DNA of 64,000 bases from Streptomyces sp. HPF1205. GTDB lineage: Bacteria > Actinomycetota > Actinomycetes > Streptomycetales > Streptomycetaceae. The stretch spans positions 1 through 64,000 of the forward strand of contig NZ_JAINVH010000004.1 in assembly GCF_020400825.1 (NCBI RefSeq). Reading direction: 5' to 3'. A model generated the notes under the pieces. The model did no database searches. It saw only the letters and a program-made list of their open reading frames with translations, and was not told where the DNA came from. The position numbers and the translations under genes are program-made. Of this stretch, positions 46,509 through 55,249 are shown one piece after another; position 1 is the stretch's first letter, and each line of letters starts with the position of its first letter.

Positions 46509-47264
46509 TCAGGCGTCGACCTTCTCCATGATCTCGTCGGAGACGTCGAAGTTCGCGAAGACGTTCTGCACGTCGTCGCTGTCCTCAAGGGCGTCGATCA
46601 GCTTGAAGATCTTCCGGGCGCCCTCCTCGTCCAGCTCCACCTGCATGGTGGGGACGAAGTTGGCGTCCGCCGAGTCGTAGTCGATGCTGGCCTGCTGCAG
46701 GGCCGTGCGGACCGGCACCAGGTCGGTGGCCTCGCTGATCACCTCGAAGGAGTCGCCGAGGTCGTTGACCTCCTCGGCGCCCGCGTCGAGGACCGCGCCG
46801 AGCACCTCGTCCTCGGTGAGATCGCCGCTCTTGGGGACGATCACCACGCCCTTGCGGTTGAACAGGTACGACACCGAGCCGGGGTCGGCCATCGAGCCGC
46901 CGTTGCGCGTCATGGCCACGCGGACGTCCGAGGCGGCGCGGTTGCGGTTGTCGGTGAGGCACTCGATCAGCACCGCGACACCGTTGGGCCCGTACCCCTC
47001 GTACATGATCGTCTGGTAGTCGGCGCCGCCGGCCTCCAGACCCGCGCCGCGCTTGACGGCGCTGTCGATGTTCTTGTTCGGGACCGACTGCTTCTTGGCC
47101 TTCTGGATCGCGTCGAAGAGCGTGGGGTTGCCGTCCGGGTCGGCGCCCCCGACCCGGGCCGCGACCTCGATGTTCTTGATCAGCTTCGCGAAGAGCTTGC
47201 CGCGCTTGGCATCGATCACGGCCTTCTTGTGCTTCGTCGTCGCCCATTTAGAGTGGCCGGACAT
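46509..47264 (-). CDS. yebC: YebC/TACO1 family protein
   Basis: The 251 residues start [37 protein letters not shown], the YebC signature. They continue with [21 protein letters not shown] and [23 protein letters not shown]. Members have been described as transcription regulators (including near ruvC) and more recently as factors easing translation of difficult sequences. Which role applies here cannot be told from sequence. It lies next to ruvC as in most bacteria. Confidence 0.95.
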   Translation of the reverse strand: MSGHSKWATTKHKKAVIDAKRGKLFAKLIKNIEVAARVGGADPDGNPTLFDAIQKAKKQSVPNKNIDSAVKRGAGLEAGGADYQTIMYEGYGPNGVAVLIECLTDNRNRAASDVRVAMTRNGGSMADPGSVSYLFNRKGVVIVPKSGDLTEDEVLGAVLDAGAEEVNDLGDSFEVISEATDLVPVRTALQQASIDYDSADANFVPTMQVELDEEGARKIFKLIDALEDSDDVQNVFANFDVSDEIMEKVDA

Positions 47265-47333
47265 CCGACAGTCTCCTTCGCGTCACCAAAACTCGCCGTA
47301 CTTCGTCGCTCGGTCGATCCTACCGGGACACGG

Positions 47334-47927
47334 TCAGCTCTCGGTGCGCACCATGTGCACGAAGAGTTCGTGCACCCGGTGGTCACCGGTCAGTTCCGGA
47401 TGGAACGAGGTGGCCAGCACCCTTGCCTGGCGGACGGCCACGATGTGGCCGTCGTGCTCGGCCAGGACGTCGGCCCGCGCGCCGACCGACTCCACCCAGG
47501 GCGCGCGGATGAAGACGCCCTCCACGGGCCCGCCGGCGACGCCGGCGACGTCCACCAGCGCCTCGAAGGACTCGTTCTGCCGGCCGAAGGCATTGCGGCG
47601 GACGATCATGTCGATGCCGCCGAAGGTCTCCTGGCCCGAGCGCGGGTCGAGGATCTTGTCGGCGAGCATGATCATGCCGGCGCAGGTGCCGTAGACCGGC
47701 AGGCCGTCGCGGATGGCGGCGCGCAGCGGCCCCATCAGCCCGAACAGCACGGCCAGCTTGGAGATGGTGGTGGACTCGCCGCCGGGCAGCACCAGGCCCT
47801 GCAGGCCGGCGAGTTCCTCGGGGCGGCGCACCTGCCTGGCCGCGGCGCCCGCCGCGGCCAGGGCCGCCAGGTGCTCCCGCACGTCGCCCTGCAGCGCCAG
47901 GACGCCGATGGTGGGCTGGACGGTCAC
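47334..47927 (-). CDS. pdxT: Pyridoxal 5'-phosphate synthase glutaminase subunit PdxT
   Basis: It frees ammonia from glutamine for PdxS. The 197 residues form a class I-like amidotransferase with LPGGESTT at 48-54, catalytic Cys82 in YGTCAGMI, and the His/Glu pair in SFHPELTGD near the C-terminus. [12 protein letters not shown] is the family signature. A GTG start lies four bases beyond the pdxS stop. Confidence 0.96.
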   Translation of the reverse strand: MTVQPTIGVLALQGDVREHLAALAAAGAAARQVRRPEELAGLQGLVLPGGESTTISKLAVLFGLMGPLRAAIRDGLPVYGTCAGMIMLADKILDPRSGQETFGGIDMIVRRNAFGRQNESFEALVDVAGVAGGPVEGVFIRAPWVESVGARADVLAEHDGHIVAVRQARVLATSFHPELTGDHRVHELFVHMVRTES

Positions 47928-47931
47928 GGGC

Positions 47932-48843
47932 TCACCAGCCCCGGTTGGCGTAGCGGTCGGCCTCGGGCAGGACGTCGATGTTGATGCCGACCATGGCCTC
48001 GCCCAGGTTGCGGGAGGCGTCCGCGATGACCTTCGGGTCGTCGAAGAAGGTGGTCGCGCGGACGATGGCGGCGGCGCGCTTGGCCGGGTCGCCGGACTTG
48101 AAGATGCCCGAGCCCACGAACACGCCCTCGGCGCCGAGCTGGCGCATCAGCGCGGCATCCGCGGGGGTGGCCACGCCGCCGGCCGAGAAGAGCACGACCG
48201 GCAGCTTGCCCAGCTCGGCGACCTCCTTGACCAGCTCGTACGGGGCGCGCAGCTCCTTGGCGGCGGCGTACAGCTCGTTGTTGTCCAGGCCGCGCAGGCG
48301 GGAGATCTCGCCCTTGATCTGCCGCAGGTGGCGGACCGCCTCGACGACGTTCCCGGTGCCGGCCTCGCCCTTGGAGCGGATCATGGCCGCGCCTTCCGCG
48401 ATGCGGCGCAGGGCCTCGCCGAGGTTGGTGGCACCGCAGACGAAGGGGGTGGTGAAGGCCCACTTGTCGGAGTGGTTCACCTCGTCGGCCGGGGTGAGGA
48501 CCTCGGACTCGTCGATGTAGTCGACGCCGAGCGCCTGGAGGACCTGGGCCTCGACGAAGTGGCCGATGCGGGACTTGGCCATCACCGGGATCGAGACGGC
48601 GTTGATGATCCCCTCGATCATGTCCGGGTCGGACATCCGGGCCACGCCGCCGTCCTTGCGGATGTCGGCGGGCACCCGCTCCAGGGCCATGACGGCCACG
48701 GCGCCGGCGTCCTCGGCGATCTTCGCCTGCTCGGGGGTGACGACGTCCATGATCACGCCGCCCTTGAGCTGCTCGGCCATGCCGCGCTTGACGCGCGCGG
48801 TGCCGGTCGCCGGGGTCGGTTCGGTGGACGGGGTGGTGGACAC
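47932..48843 (-). CDS. pdxS: Pyridoxal 5'-phosphate synthase lyase subunit PdxS
   Basis: PdxS builds PLP from ribose 5-phosphate, glyceraldehyde 3-phosphate and ammonia from PdxT. The 303 residues are a TIM barrel. They include [35 protein letters not shown] with the first catalytic Lys-region, [15 protein letters not shown] with the second lysine, [15 protein letters not shown] and GSGIFKS. A GTG start is used. The upstream 170-base gap carries two near copies of a GGGGGAGCGGCGGGACGCG-like element and probably the operon promoter. Confidence 0.96.
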   Translation of the reverse strand: MSTTPSTEPTPATGTARVKRGMAEQLKGGVIMDVVTPEQAKIAEDAGAVAVMALERVPADIRKDGGVARMSDPDMIEGIINAVSIPVMAKSRIGHFVEAQVLQALGVDYIDESEVLTPADEVNHSDKWAFTTPFVCGATNLGEALRRIAEGAAMIRSKGEAGTGNVVEAVRHLRQIKGEISRLRGLDNNELYAAAKELRAPYELVKEVAELGKLPVVLFSAGGVATPADAALMRQLGAEGVFVGSGIFKSGDPAKRAAAIVRATTFFDDPKVIADASRNLGEAMVGINIDVLPEADRYANRGW

Positions 48844-49015
48844 GGTGACCTCACTCCTGACGAAAGGGGCTTTTCCGTTATCGTCCAGCGGCCGATCGAC
48901 GGCCGGAAAGGGCCAATTCCGCTCAGGTGGCTCCTCCGGACGCCACCGCGGTCCCGCGCGTCCCGCAGCTCCCCCGCCGTCCCGTACGCCCGCGCGTCCC
49001 GCCGCTCCCCCGGCG

Positions 49016-49570
49016 TCACAGCGCCGAGGCGCCGCCCTCCGCGGTGAGCGCGGCCGGCGGCTCGTCGTCCATCTCGAAGGCGAGCGGGAAGGGGGCGTGG
49101 CCGGCCAGGCGGAACCAGCGCACCACGCGGTGCTCGCGGACGGCGCGGGCGGCGCGCACCGCGTCGTTGTGGAAGCGCCGGGCCATCGGTACCCGCCGCA
49201 CCGCCTGCGTGAGCTCGCCGATGGCCGCCGTGCCGCCGGGGGCCTGCCGTACCGCCGTGACGGTGTCGGTCTCGGCGAGCACCGCCCGCAGCGCCTGGCT
49301 CAGTTCGCTCTCGGCGACCTCGCGCTGCTCCGGCTCGGCGGAGCGGGCGGCGTGCGCGGACTCGTACAGCACGATCGAGGCCGCGGGGTCCAGTACGCCG
49401 GCGGTGGCCAGTTCCTGCGCGACCGACGCCCGCCGCAGCAACTGGGCGTCCAGCGCGGCCCGCGCCGCGTCGATACGCGCGTGCAGCCGGTCCAGACGGC
49501 CGGCCGTCCAGCTCAGGTACAGGCCGACGGCGACCAGGGCGACGGCGATCAGGATGATGGTGGTGGTCAC
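49016..49570 (-). CDS. LemA-like membrane-anchored protein
   Basis: The 184-residue protein has an N-terminal membrane helix (about 5-22, [16 protein letters not shown]) and then long helices. A conserved-looking C-terminal motif follows: [39 protein letters not shown], which resembles the LemA pattern (helix, then an FP-containing segment). The similarity is partial, so the family call is moderate. I use the GTG giving [14 protein letters not shown] three codons earlier is also open. The ribosome site is weak. It sits between pimA and pdxS. Confidence 0.7.
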   Translation of the reverse strand: MTTTIILIAVALVAVGLYLSWTAGRLDRLHARIDAARAALDAQLLRRASVAQELATAGVLDPAASIVLYESAHAARSAEPEQREVAESELSQALRAVLAETDTVTAVRQAPGGTAAIGELTQAVRRVPMARRFHNDAVRAARAVREHRVVRWFRLAGHAPFPLAFEMDDEPPAALTAEGGASAL

Positions 49571-49668
49571 GGGCGGCAAGGCTACCGGCGCGGGCGGTGC
49601 CCCGTTCGGGCCGGTTCACAACGGTCGTACCAGCGGGAGGCGGGTGACGGCGGGTGGACGCGGGTGGA

Positions 49669-50829
49669 TCAGTCCCGGGCGAGCCAGAACCGCCCGCGCA
49701 GCCCGGTGCGTTCGTCGGCCGCCACGCTCGCCGCGCCGTCGGTGACCGTCTCGTAGACGGCGAGGATGTCGCCGCCGACGACGGACCAGTCGAAGCGGCG
49801 CACATGGGCGCTGCCGCGGGCGCGCAGTTCGGCGCGGCGGGCGGGGTCGGACAGCAACCGGACCGCGGCGGCGGCGAGTTCGTCCGCGTCCTCGTTGGCG
49901 AACAGTTCGCCGGCCGCGCCCTGGTCGAGCACCTGGGCGAAGGCGTCCAGGTCGCTGGCGAGCACGGGCGCGCCCGCGGACATGGCCTCGACCAGGATGA
50001 TGCCGAAGGACTCGCCACCGGTGTTGGGCGCGACGTAGAGGTCGACGCTGCGCAGCAGCCGCGCCTTGTCCTCGTCGCTGACCATGCCGAGGAACTCCAC
50101 CCGGTCCCGTACCGGCGCGGGCAGCGACCCGAGTGCCTCCTCGGCGTCGCCCCGCCCGGCCACCAGCAGGCGGGCGCCCGGGTGTTCGGCGAGGATCGCG
50201 GGCAGCGCCCTCATCAGGACGGGCAGGCCCTTGCGGGGTTCGTCGATCCGGCCGATGAAGCCGATCGTCTGCCCCTGCCACTCCGGCTTCGGCTCCGCCC
50301 GCGCGAAGAAGTCGACGTCCACGCCGTTGGGGATGACCACCGCGTCCCCGCCGAGGTGCTCGACCAGGGTGCGCCTCGCGTACTCGCTGACCGCGATCCG
50401 GGCCCGGATCTTCTCCAGCGCGGGCTGCAGGATCGGGTACGCGGCGATCATCGCGCGCGAGCGCGGGTTGGAGGTGTGGAAGGTGGCCACGATGGGGCCC
50501 TGCGCGGCCCAGCACGACAGCAGGCCGAGCGAGGGGGAGGCGGGTTCGTGGATGTGGATGACGTCGAAGCGGCCCTCGTGCAGCCAGCGGCGCACCCGCG
50601 CCGCGGACAGGAAGCCGAAGTTGAGCCGGGCCACCGAGCCGTTGTACGGCACGGGCACGGCCCGCCCGGCCGAGACCACGTAGTCCGGAAGCGGGGTCTC
50701 GTCGTCGGCGGGCGCGAGGACGGAGACCTCGTGGCCCAGTGCGATGAGATGCTCGGCAAGGTCCCTGATGTGGAACTGGACGCCGCCGGGCACGTCCCAC
50801 GAGTACGGGCAGACGATCCCGATCCTCAC
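49669..50829 (-). CDS. pimA: Phosphatidylinositol alpha-mannosyltransferase (GT4, PimA-like)
   Basis: PimA adds the first mannose to PI on the cytoplasmic face of the membrane. The 386 residues have two Rossmann domains. RIGIVCPYSWDVPGGVQFHIRDLAEHL is at the N-terminus, and IPNGVDVDFF and GRIDEPRKGLPVL lie in the linker. The GT4 donor motif is GGESFGIILVEAMSAGAPVLAS with the EX7E glutamates. The GTG start overlaps the acyltransferase stop by four bases. The pgsA-acyltransferase-pimA order is the standard actinobacterial PIM locus. Confidence 0.93.
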   Translation of the reverse strand: MRIGIVCPYSWDVPGGVQFHIRDLAEHLIALGHEVSVLAPADDETPLPDYVVSAGRAVPVPYNGSVARLNFGFLSAARVRRWLHEGRFDVIHIHEPASPSLGLLSCWAAQGPIVATFHTSNPRSRAMIAAYPILQPALEKIRARIAVSEYARRTLVEHLGGDAVVIPNGVDVDFFARAEPKPEWQGQTIGFIGRIDEPRKGLPVLMRALPAILAEHPGARLLVAGRGDAEEALGSLPAPVRDRVEFLGMVSDEDKARLLRSVDLYVAPNTGGESFGIILVEAMSAGAPVLASDLDAFAQVLDQGAAGELFANEDADELAAAAVRLLSDPARRAELRARGSAHVRRFDWSVVGGDILAVYETVTDGAASVAADERTGLRGRFWLARD

Positions 50830-51830
50830 GTCGTCTCCGTCTCCGTCTCGGTTTCCGTCGCCGTCCCGGTTTCCGTCGCCGTCTTCGGGTCGCGCGGGGC
50901 GGGGGGCCGCCCGGACGCCGGACCGGCGTCGGGCCGGGGGTCCCGGGCGGGCAGGTCCGCCAGCCACAGCCGCTGCAGCATGTGCCAGTCCTCGGGGTGC
51001 GCGGCGATCCCCGAGGCGTAGGCGTCGGCGAGGGCCTGGGTCATCACGCCGGTGCGCACGGCCCGCTCGTCGCTGGGCGGGACCGGCACCGGCGGGTGCA
51101 CCCGGCCCCGCATGACGGGCGAGTCGTCGTACCAGAGGGTGACGGGCAGCAGCAGGGCGCCGGTCTGCTGGGCGAGCGCCGCGGGTCCGGCCGGCATGCG
51201 CGTCTTCTCTCCGAAGAAGTCGACCTCGACGCCCCGCGCGGACAGGTCCCGCTCGGCCACCAGGCAGACCAGGCCGCCGGCCCGCAGCCGCCGGGCGAGC
51301 GTGCCGAAGGCGGCGGCGCCGGTGTGCGGCAGCACCTCCATGCCCAGGCCCTCGCGGTAGGCGACGAAGCGGTGGTAGAGGCTCTCGGGCTTGAGCACCT
51401 CGGCGACCGTGGTGAAGGGCGTCTCCAGCGCGGTGGTGACCCAGGCGCCGGCCAGGTCCCAGTTGGCCATGTGCGGGAGGGCGAGGATGACGCCGTTGCC
51501 CGCGGCCAGCCCGTCGGTCAGGTGGTGCACGTCCTCGGGGTCGAAGCCGCCGCGGATGCGGTCCTTGCTCCAGGCGGGCAGCCGGAAGGACTCCATCCAG
51601 TAGCGCAGGTACGAGCGCATGCCCGCCCTGGACAGCTCGCGCAGCCGCTCGGGACCGGCGTCCGGCACCACGCGGGCCAGGTTCGACTCCAGGCGGCGCA
51701 CCCCCTTGCCGCGCTGCCGCCAGGCCGTGTCGGCGATGGTGCGGCCCAGCGCGCGGGCGGCGGGCTCGGGCAGCGCCTTGACGGCGCTCCAGCCGAGCCC
51801 GTACATGCCGTCGGTGAGGCGTTCCTTCAC
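50826..51830 (-). CDS. Phosphatidylinositol mannoside acyltransferase (LpxL/HtrB fold)
   Basis: It probably acylates the PI-mannoside made by PimA. The 334 residues have the catalytic HX4D motif as PHMANWDLAG and the further family blocks AERDLSARGVEVDFFGEKTRMPAGPAALA and HPEDWHMLQRLW. The C-terminal 30 residues are an odd Thr-Glu repeat (TATETGTATETETETETT) encoded by GTCTCC-type hexamers on the plus strand. The GTG start overlaps the pgsA stop by four bases and its stop overlaps pimA. Confidence 0.92.
   Translation of the reverse strand: MKERLTDGMYGLGWSAVKALPEPAARALGRTIADTAWRQRGKGVRRLESNLARVVPDAGPERLRELSRAGMRSYLRYWMESFRLPAWSKDRIRGGFDPEDVHHLTDGLAAGNGVILALPHMANWDLAGAWVTTALETPFTTVAEVLKPESLYHRFVAYREGLGMEVLPHTGAAAFGTLARRLRAGGLVCLVAERDLSARGVEVDFFGEKTRMPAGPAALAQQTGALLLPVTLWYDDSPVMRGRVHPPVPVPPSDERAVRTGVMTQALADAYASGIAAHPEDWHMLQRLWLADLPARDPRPDAGPASGRPPAPRDPKTATETGTATETETETETT
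50827..50888. repeat. Hexanucleotide repeat encoding the Thr-Glu tail of the acyltransferase
   Basis: GTCTCC and GTTTCC/GTCGCC hexamers repeat about ten times, including two nearly identical 18-base blocks. The tract begins at the acyltransferase stop/pimA start junction, so length change would alter the tail by dipeptides without shifting frame. Confidence 0.75.
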
Positions 51831-52501
51831 ACGCCGCTCCGGTGCTCGGCGGCCCGCAGCGCGTCGGCCGCGTCGGCCTCGGCGGCCTCGCGGCGCACGG
51901 TGACCACCCGCTGGACGAGCGTGACCAGGCTGCCCGCGGCCACCACCCACAGGGCGATCGGCAGCAGCCACTGGATGCCGGGCACCCCGAAGGTGCGGTG
52001 GAAGCCGGACAGGCCGCACAGCACCAGGGTGATCACCAGGCGCTCGGAGCGCTCCACCAGGCCGTTGACGTCGACCGGCAGTCCGATCGCCTCGCCGCGC
52101 GCCTTGGTGTACGACACCACCTGGCCGCTGGCCAGGCAGAAGATCGTGACCGCGCAGAGCACCAAGTCGTCGCCCTTGCCCGCGTACCACATGGCCAGGC
52201 CGCCGAAGACGGCCCCGTCGGCGACACGGTCGAGGGTGGAGTCCAGGAAGGCGCCCCAGCGGCTCTTGCGGCCGGCCTGGCGGGCCATGTTCCCGTCGAT
52301 CAGGTCCGAGAAGACGAACAGGGTGATGACCACCGTGCCCCAGAAGAACTGCCCCCTGGGGTAGAAGGCCAGCGCGCCCGCCACGACCCCGGTTGTCCCG
52401 ATCAGGGTCACCGCGTCGGGGCTGACCCCCTTGCGCAGCAAAAACGCGGCGAACGGCGTGAGAACACGCGTGAAGAACGCACGCGCGTACTTGTTCAGCA
52501 T
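51827..52501 (-). CDS. pgsA: CDP-alcohol phosphatidyltransferase (phosphatidylinositol phosphate synthase type)
   Basis: It joins a CDP-diacylglycerol lipid to an alcohol acceptor, inositol phosphate in this locus context. The 224 residues have several membrane helices and the full motif DX2DGX2ARX8GX3DX3D: Asp66, Asp69, Gly70, Ala73, Arg74, Gly83, Asp87 and Asp91. Lys135 in SYTKARGEA belongs to a basic pocket seen in PIP synthases. The assignment to inositol rather than glycerol comes from the neighbours. The ATG is at the divergent junction with EF-G2. Confidence 0.9.
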   Translation of the reverse strand: MLNKYARAFFTRVLTPFAAFLLRKGVSPDAVTLIGTTGVVAGALAFYPRGQFFWGTVVITLFVFSDLIDGNMARQAGRKSRWGAFLDSTLDRVADGAVFGGLAMWYAGKGDDLVLCAVTIFCLASGQVVSYTKARGEAIGLPVDVNGLVERSERLVITLVLCGLSGFHRTFGVPGIQWLLPIALWVVAAGSLVTLVQRVVTVRREAAEADAADALRAAEHRSGV

Positions 52502-52528
52502 GGCCTTCCCGACTGGCTCGGTGGTTCG

Positions 52529-52572
52529 GTGACGTCACGGGGGTGACGTCTGAGCTGACATCTGAGCTGACA
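52529..52572. repeat. Palindrome and tandem 12-base repeat in the pgsA/EF-G2 divergent region
   Basis: GTGACGTCAC is a perfect 10-base palindrome at 52529-52538. TCTGAGCTGACA then occurs twice back-to-back at 52549-52572. Both lie within 75 bases of the pgsA start and may be operator-like or a simple duplication. Confidence 0.55.
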
Positions 52573-52793
52573 TCGAACACGGCGGCCGGATCGGCCACCG
52601 GGATGGCCCATCGTAGCCAGCCGCCGGGCCCCGGACGCGCGGGGCGTTGCCCGGACGGCCGACCCTACCGGCAGATGTGCGACGTATGGACGCACCGTGA
52701 CCGTCGTGGGAAGGTCGAAAGACCGCAGGCGTCGATGAGGAGGCCTGACCGGGTCTCCCCATCGCGCTCCCCTGGACCGGGAGGCGAGAGCAC

Positions 52794-55025
52794 ATGGGTG
52801 GTGCATCCGACAGGAGAGACGTACAGCCGGGAGCCGCCGGAAGGGCACCGGCGGCCGACCGCCCCGAGACGGTACGGAACGTGGTGCTGGTCGGCCACAG
52901 CGGAGCCGGAAAGACGACACTCGTGGAGGCCCTGGCGCTGGCCGCCGGGGCGGTCAACCGGGCCGGCCGCGTCGAGGACGGCGGCTCGGTCTCCGACCAC
53001 GACGAGATCGAGCAGCGGCAGCAGCGCTCGGTCCAGCTCTCCCTCGTCCCGGTGGAATGGGGCGGCATCAAGGTCAACCTGCTGGACACGCCGGGCTACG
53101 CGGACTTCGTCGGGGAGCTGCGGGCCGGGCTGCGGGCGGCGGACGCGGCGCTGTTCGTGGTCTCGGCCGCGCAGGACGGCGAGGGCATCGGCGGCGCGAC
53201 CCGGATGGTGTGGGAGGAGTGCGCGGCCGTCGGGATGCCGCGCGCGGTGGTCGTCACGCACCTGGAGTCGGCGCGGGCCGGCTTCGAGGAGACGGCCGCG
53301 CAGTGCGCCGCGGAGCTAGGCGGCGACGACCCCGACGCGGTGCTGCCGCTGTACCTGCCCGTGCACGGCCCGGCGGGGCCCGACGGCCACGCCCCGGTCA
53401 CCGGCCTGGCGGGGCTGCTGTCGCGGAAGGTGTACGACTACGCCTCCGGCGAGCGCCGCGAGGCCGAGCCCGGCCCCGGTCTGCTCCCGGAGCTGACGCA
53501 GGCGCGCAACCGGCTCATCGAGGGCATCATCGCCGAGAGCGAGGACGAGACCCTCATGGACCGCTACCTCGGCGGCGAGGAGATCGACGTCAAGACGCTG
53601 ATCACGGATCTGGAGCGGGCGGTGGCCCGCGGCACCTTTTACCCGGTGCTGCCCGCCGCGCCCGCCGCCGACGGCGCCCGGCACGGCCTGGGCACCCTCG
53701 AACTGCTGGAACTGGTCACCGGGGGCTTCCCCACCCCGCTGGAACGCGAGGTCCCCGCGGTGACCAGCCCCGACGGCGGCAGCGAGCCCGGCCTGGCCTG
53801 CGACCCGGCCGGCCCGCTGGCCGCCGAGGTGGTGAAGACGTCCTCGGACCCGTACGTCGGCCGGATCAGCCTGGTCCGGGTGTTCTCCGGCACCCTGCGG
53901 CCCGACGAGACGGTGCACGTCTCGGGGCACGGCATGGAGGACCGCGGGCACGAGGACCACGACGTGGAGGAGCGGGTGGGCGCGCTGTCCTCGCCGTTCG
54001 GCAAGCTGCAGCGGCCGGTGCCGTCGGCGGCGGCCGGCGACCTGGTGTGCGTGGCCAAGCTGAGCCGCGCCGAGACGGGTGACACGCTGTCCGCCAAGGA
54101 CCACCCGCTGCTGATGGAGCCCTGGCAGATGCCCGATCCGCTGCTGCCGGTCGCGATCGAGGCGCACAGCAAGGCCGACGAGGACAAGCTGTCCCAGGGC
54201 CTGTCGCGGCTGGTGGCCGAGGATCCGACGATGCGGCTGGAGCAGAACCAGGACACCCGCCAGGTCGTCCTGTGGTGCATGGGCGAGGCGCACGCCGACG
54301 TGGCGCTGGAGCGGCTGCGCGGCCGCTACGGCGTGCGGGTGGACACCGTGCCGTACAAGGTGCCGCTGCGCGAGACCTTCGGCGCCTCCGCGGCCGCCCG
54401 CGGCCGGCACGTCAAGCAGTCCGGCGGCCACGGCCAGTTCGCGATCTGCGACATCGAGGTCGAGCCGCTGCCGGTGGGCTCGGGCATCGAGTTCGTGGAC
54501 AAGGTGATCGGCGGCGCCGTGCCGCGCCAGTTCATCCCCTCGGTCGAGAAGGGCGTACGCGCCCAGGCCGCGCGCGGGGTGGCGCTCGGGTTCCCCGTGG
54601 TCGACATCCGGGTCACCCTGGTCGACGGCAAGGCGCATTCGGTGGACTCCTCCGACGCGGCCTTCCAGACCGCGGGCGCGCTCGCGCTGCGCGAGGCCGC
54701 CGCGGGCGCCCGCATCCACCTGCTGGAACCCGTCGCGGAGGTCACCGTCATGGTGCCGGACGCGTACGTGGGGCCCGTCATGAGCGACCTGTCCGGCAGG
54801 CGTGGCCGGGTGCTGGGCACCGAGCAGGCACCCGGCGGCCGTTCCCTGATCCGCGCGGAGGTGCCCGAGATCGAGATCGGCCGCTACGCGGTGGACCTCC
54901 GGTCGCTGTCGCACGGCACCGGTCGGTTCGGCCGCCGCTACGCGCGGCACGAGCCGATGCCGCCGCAGCTCGCGGCGAAGCTGCGCGAGCAGCAGGACGA
55001 GGAGGCGCACGCGCACGCCCGATGA
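52794..55025 (+). CDS. Elongation factor G-like protein EF-G2
   Basis: This 743-residue translational-GTPase paralogue has all five EF-G-like domains. G1 is GHSGAGKTT at 34-42 and G3 is LLDTPGYADF around 97-106. The G4 motif, normally NKxD, reads THLE (155-158), and the switch I region (RQQRSVQLSL) lacks the canonical EF-G ERGITI sequence. Canonical EF-G is encoded elsewhere. A mycobacterial EF-G2 is reported to lack ribosome-stimulated GTPase activity, and this one may share that property. The ATG follows GGGAGGCGAGAGCAC. It is divergent from pgsA. Confidence 0.9.
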   Translation: MGGASDRRDVQPGAAGRAPAADRPETVRNVVLVGHSGAGKTTLVEALALAAGAVNRAGRVEDGGSVSDHDEIEQRQQRSVQLSLVPVEWGGIKVNLLDTPGYADFVGELRAGLRAADAALFVVSAAQDGEGIGGATRMVWEECAAVGMPRAVVVTHLESARAGFEETAAQCAAELGGDDPDAVLPLYLPVHGPAGPDGHAPVTGLAGLLSRKVYDYASGERREAEPGPGLLPELTQARNRLIEGIIAESEDETLMDRYLGGEEIDVKTLITDLERAVARGTFYPVLPAAPAADGARHGLGTLELLELVTGGFPTPLEREVPAVTSPDGGSEPGLACDPAGPLAAEVVKTSSDPYVGRISLVRVFSGTLRPDETVHVSGHGMEDRGHEDHDVEERVGALSSPFGKLQRPVPSAAAGDLVCVAKLSRAETGDTLSAKDHPLLMEPWQMPDPLLPVAIEAHSKADEDKLSQGLSRLVAEDPTMRLEQNQDTRQVVLWCMGEAHADVALERLRGRYGVRVDTVPYKVPLRETFGASAAARGRHVKQSGGHGQFAICDIEVEPLPVGSGIEFVDKVIGGAVPRQFIPSVEKGVRAQAARGVALGFPVVDIRVTLVDGKAHSVDSSDAAFQTAGALALREAAAGARIHLLEPVAEVTVMVPDAYVGPVMSDLSGRRGRVLGTEQAPGGRSLIRAEVPEIEIGRYAVDLRSLSHGTGRFGRRYARHEPMPPQLAAKLREQQDEEAHAHAR

Positions 55026-55249
55026 GCCAGGGTGAGCGTGAGAGCGTCCGGTTGACGGTGACGTCGTGTCAGTTGTCCCCGGATCGAGGCCAATCGGCGG
55101 CTCGCGCCCCCACCGCGGGCCGCCCCGCCGCTAATGTGGACAGTGCTCCGAACGTGTGACGTGGGCGTCGGCGGGGAACGGTCCGGTCGGAGCGGTGGAC
55201 GTGAGGCGTGTCGTGCCGTGCCGTGCGGACGGCGGAGTGGGGGCTTGCG

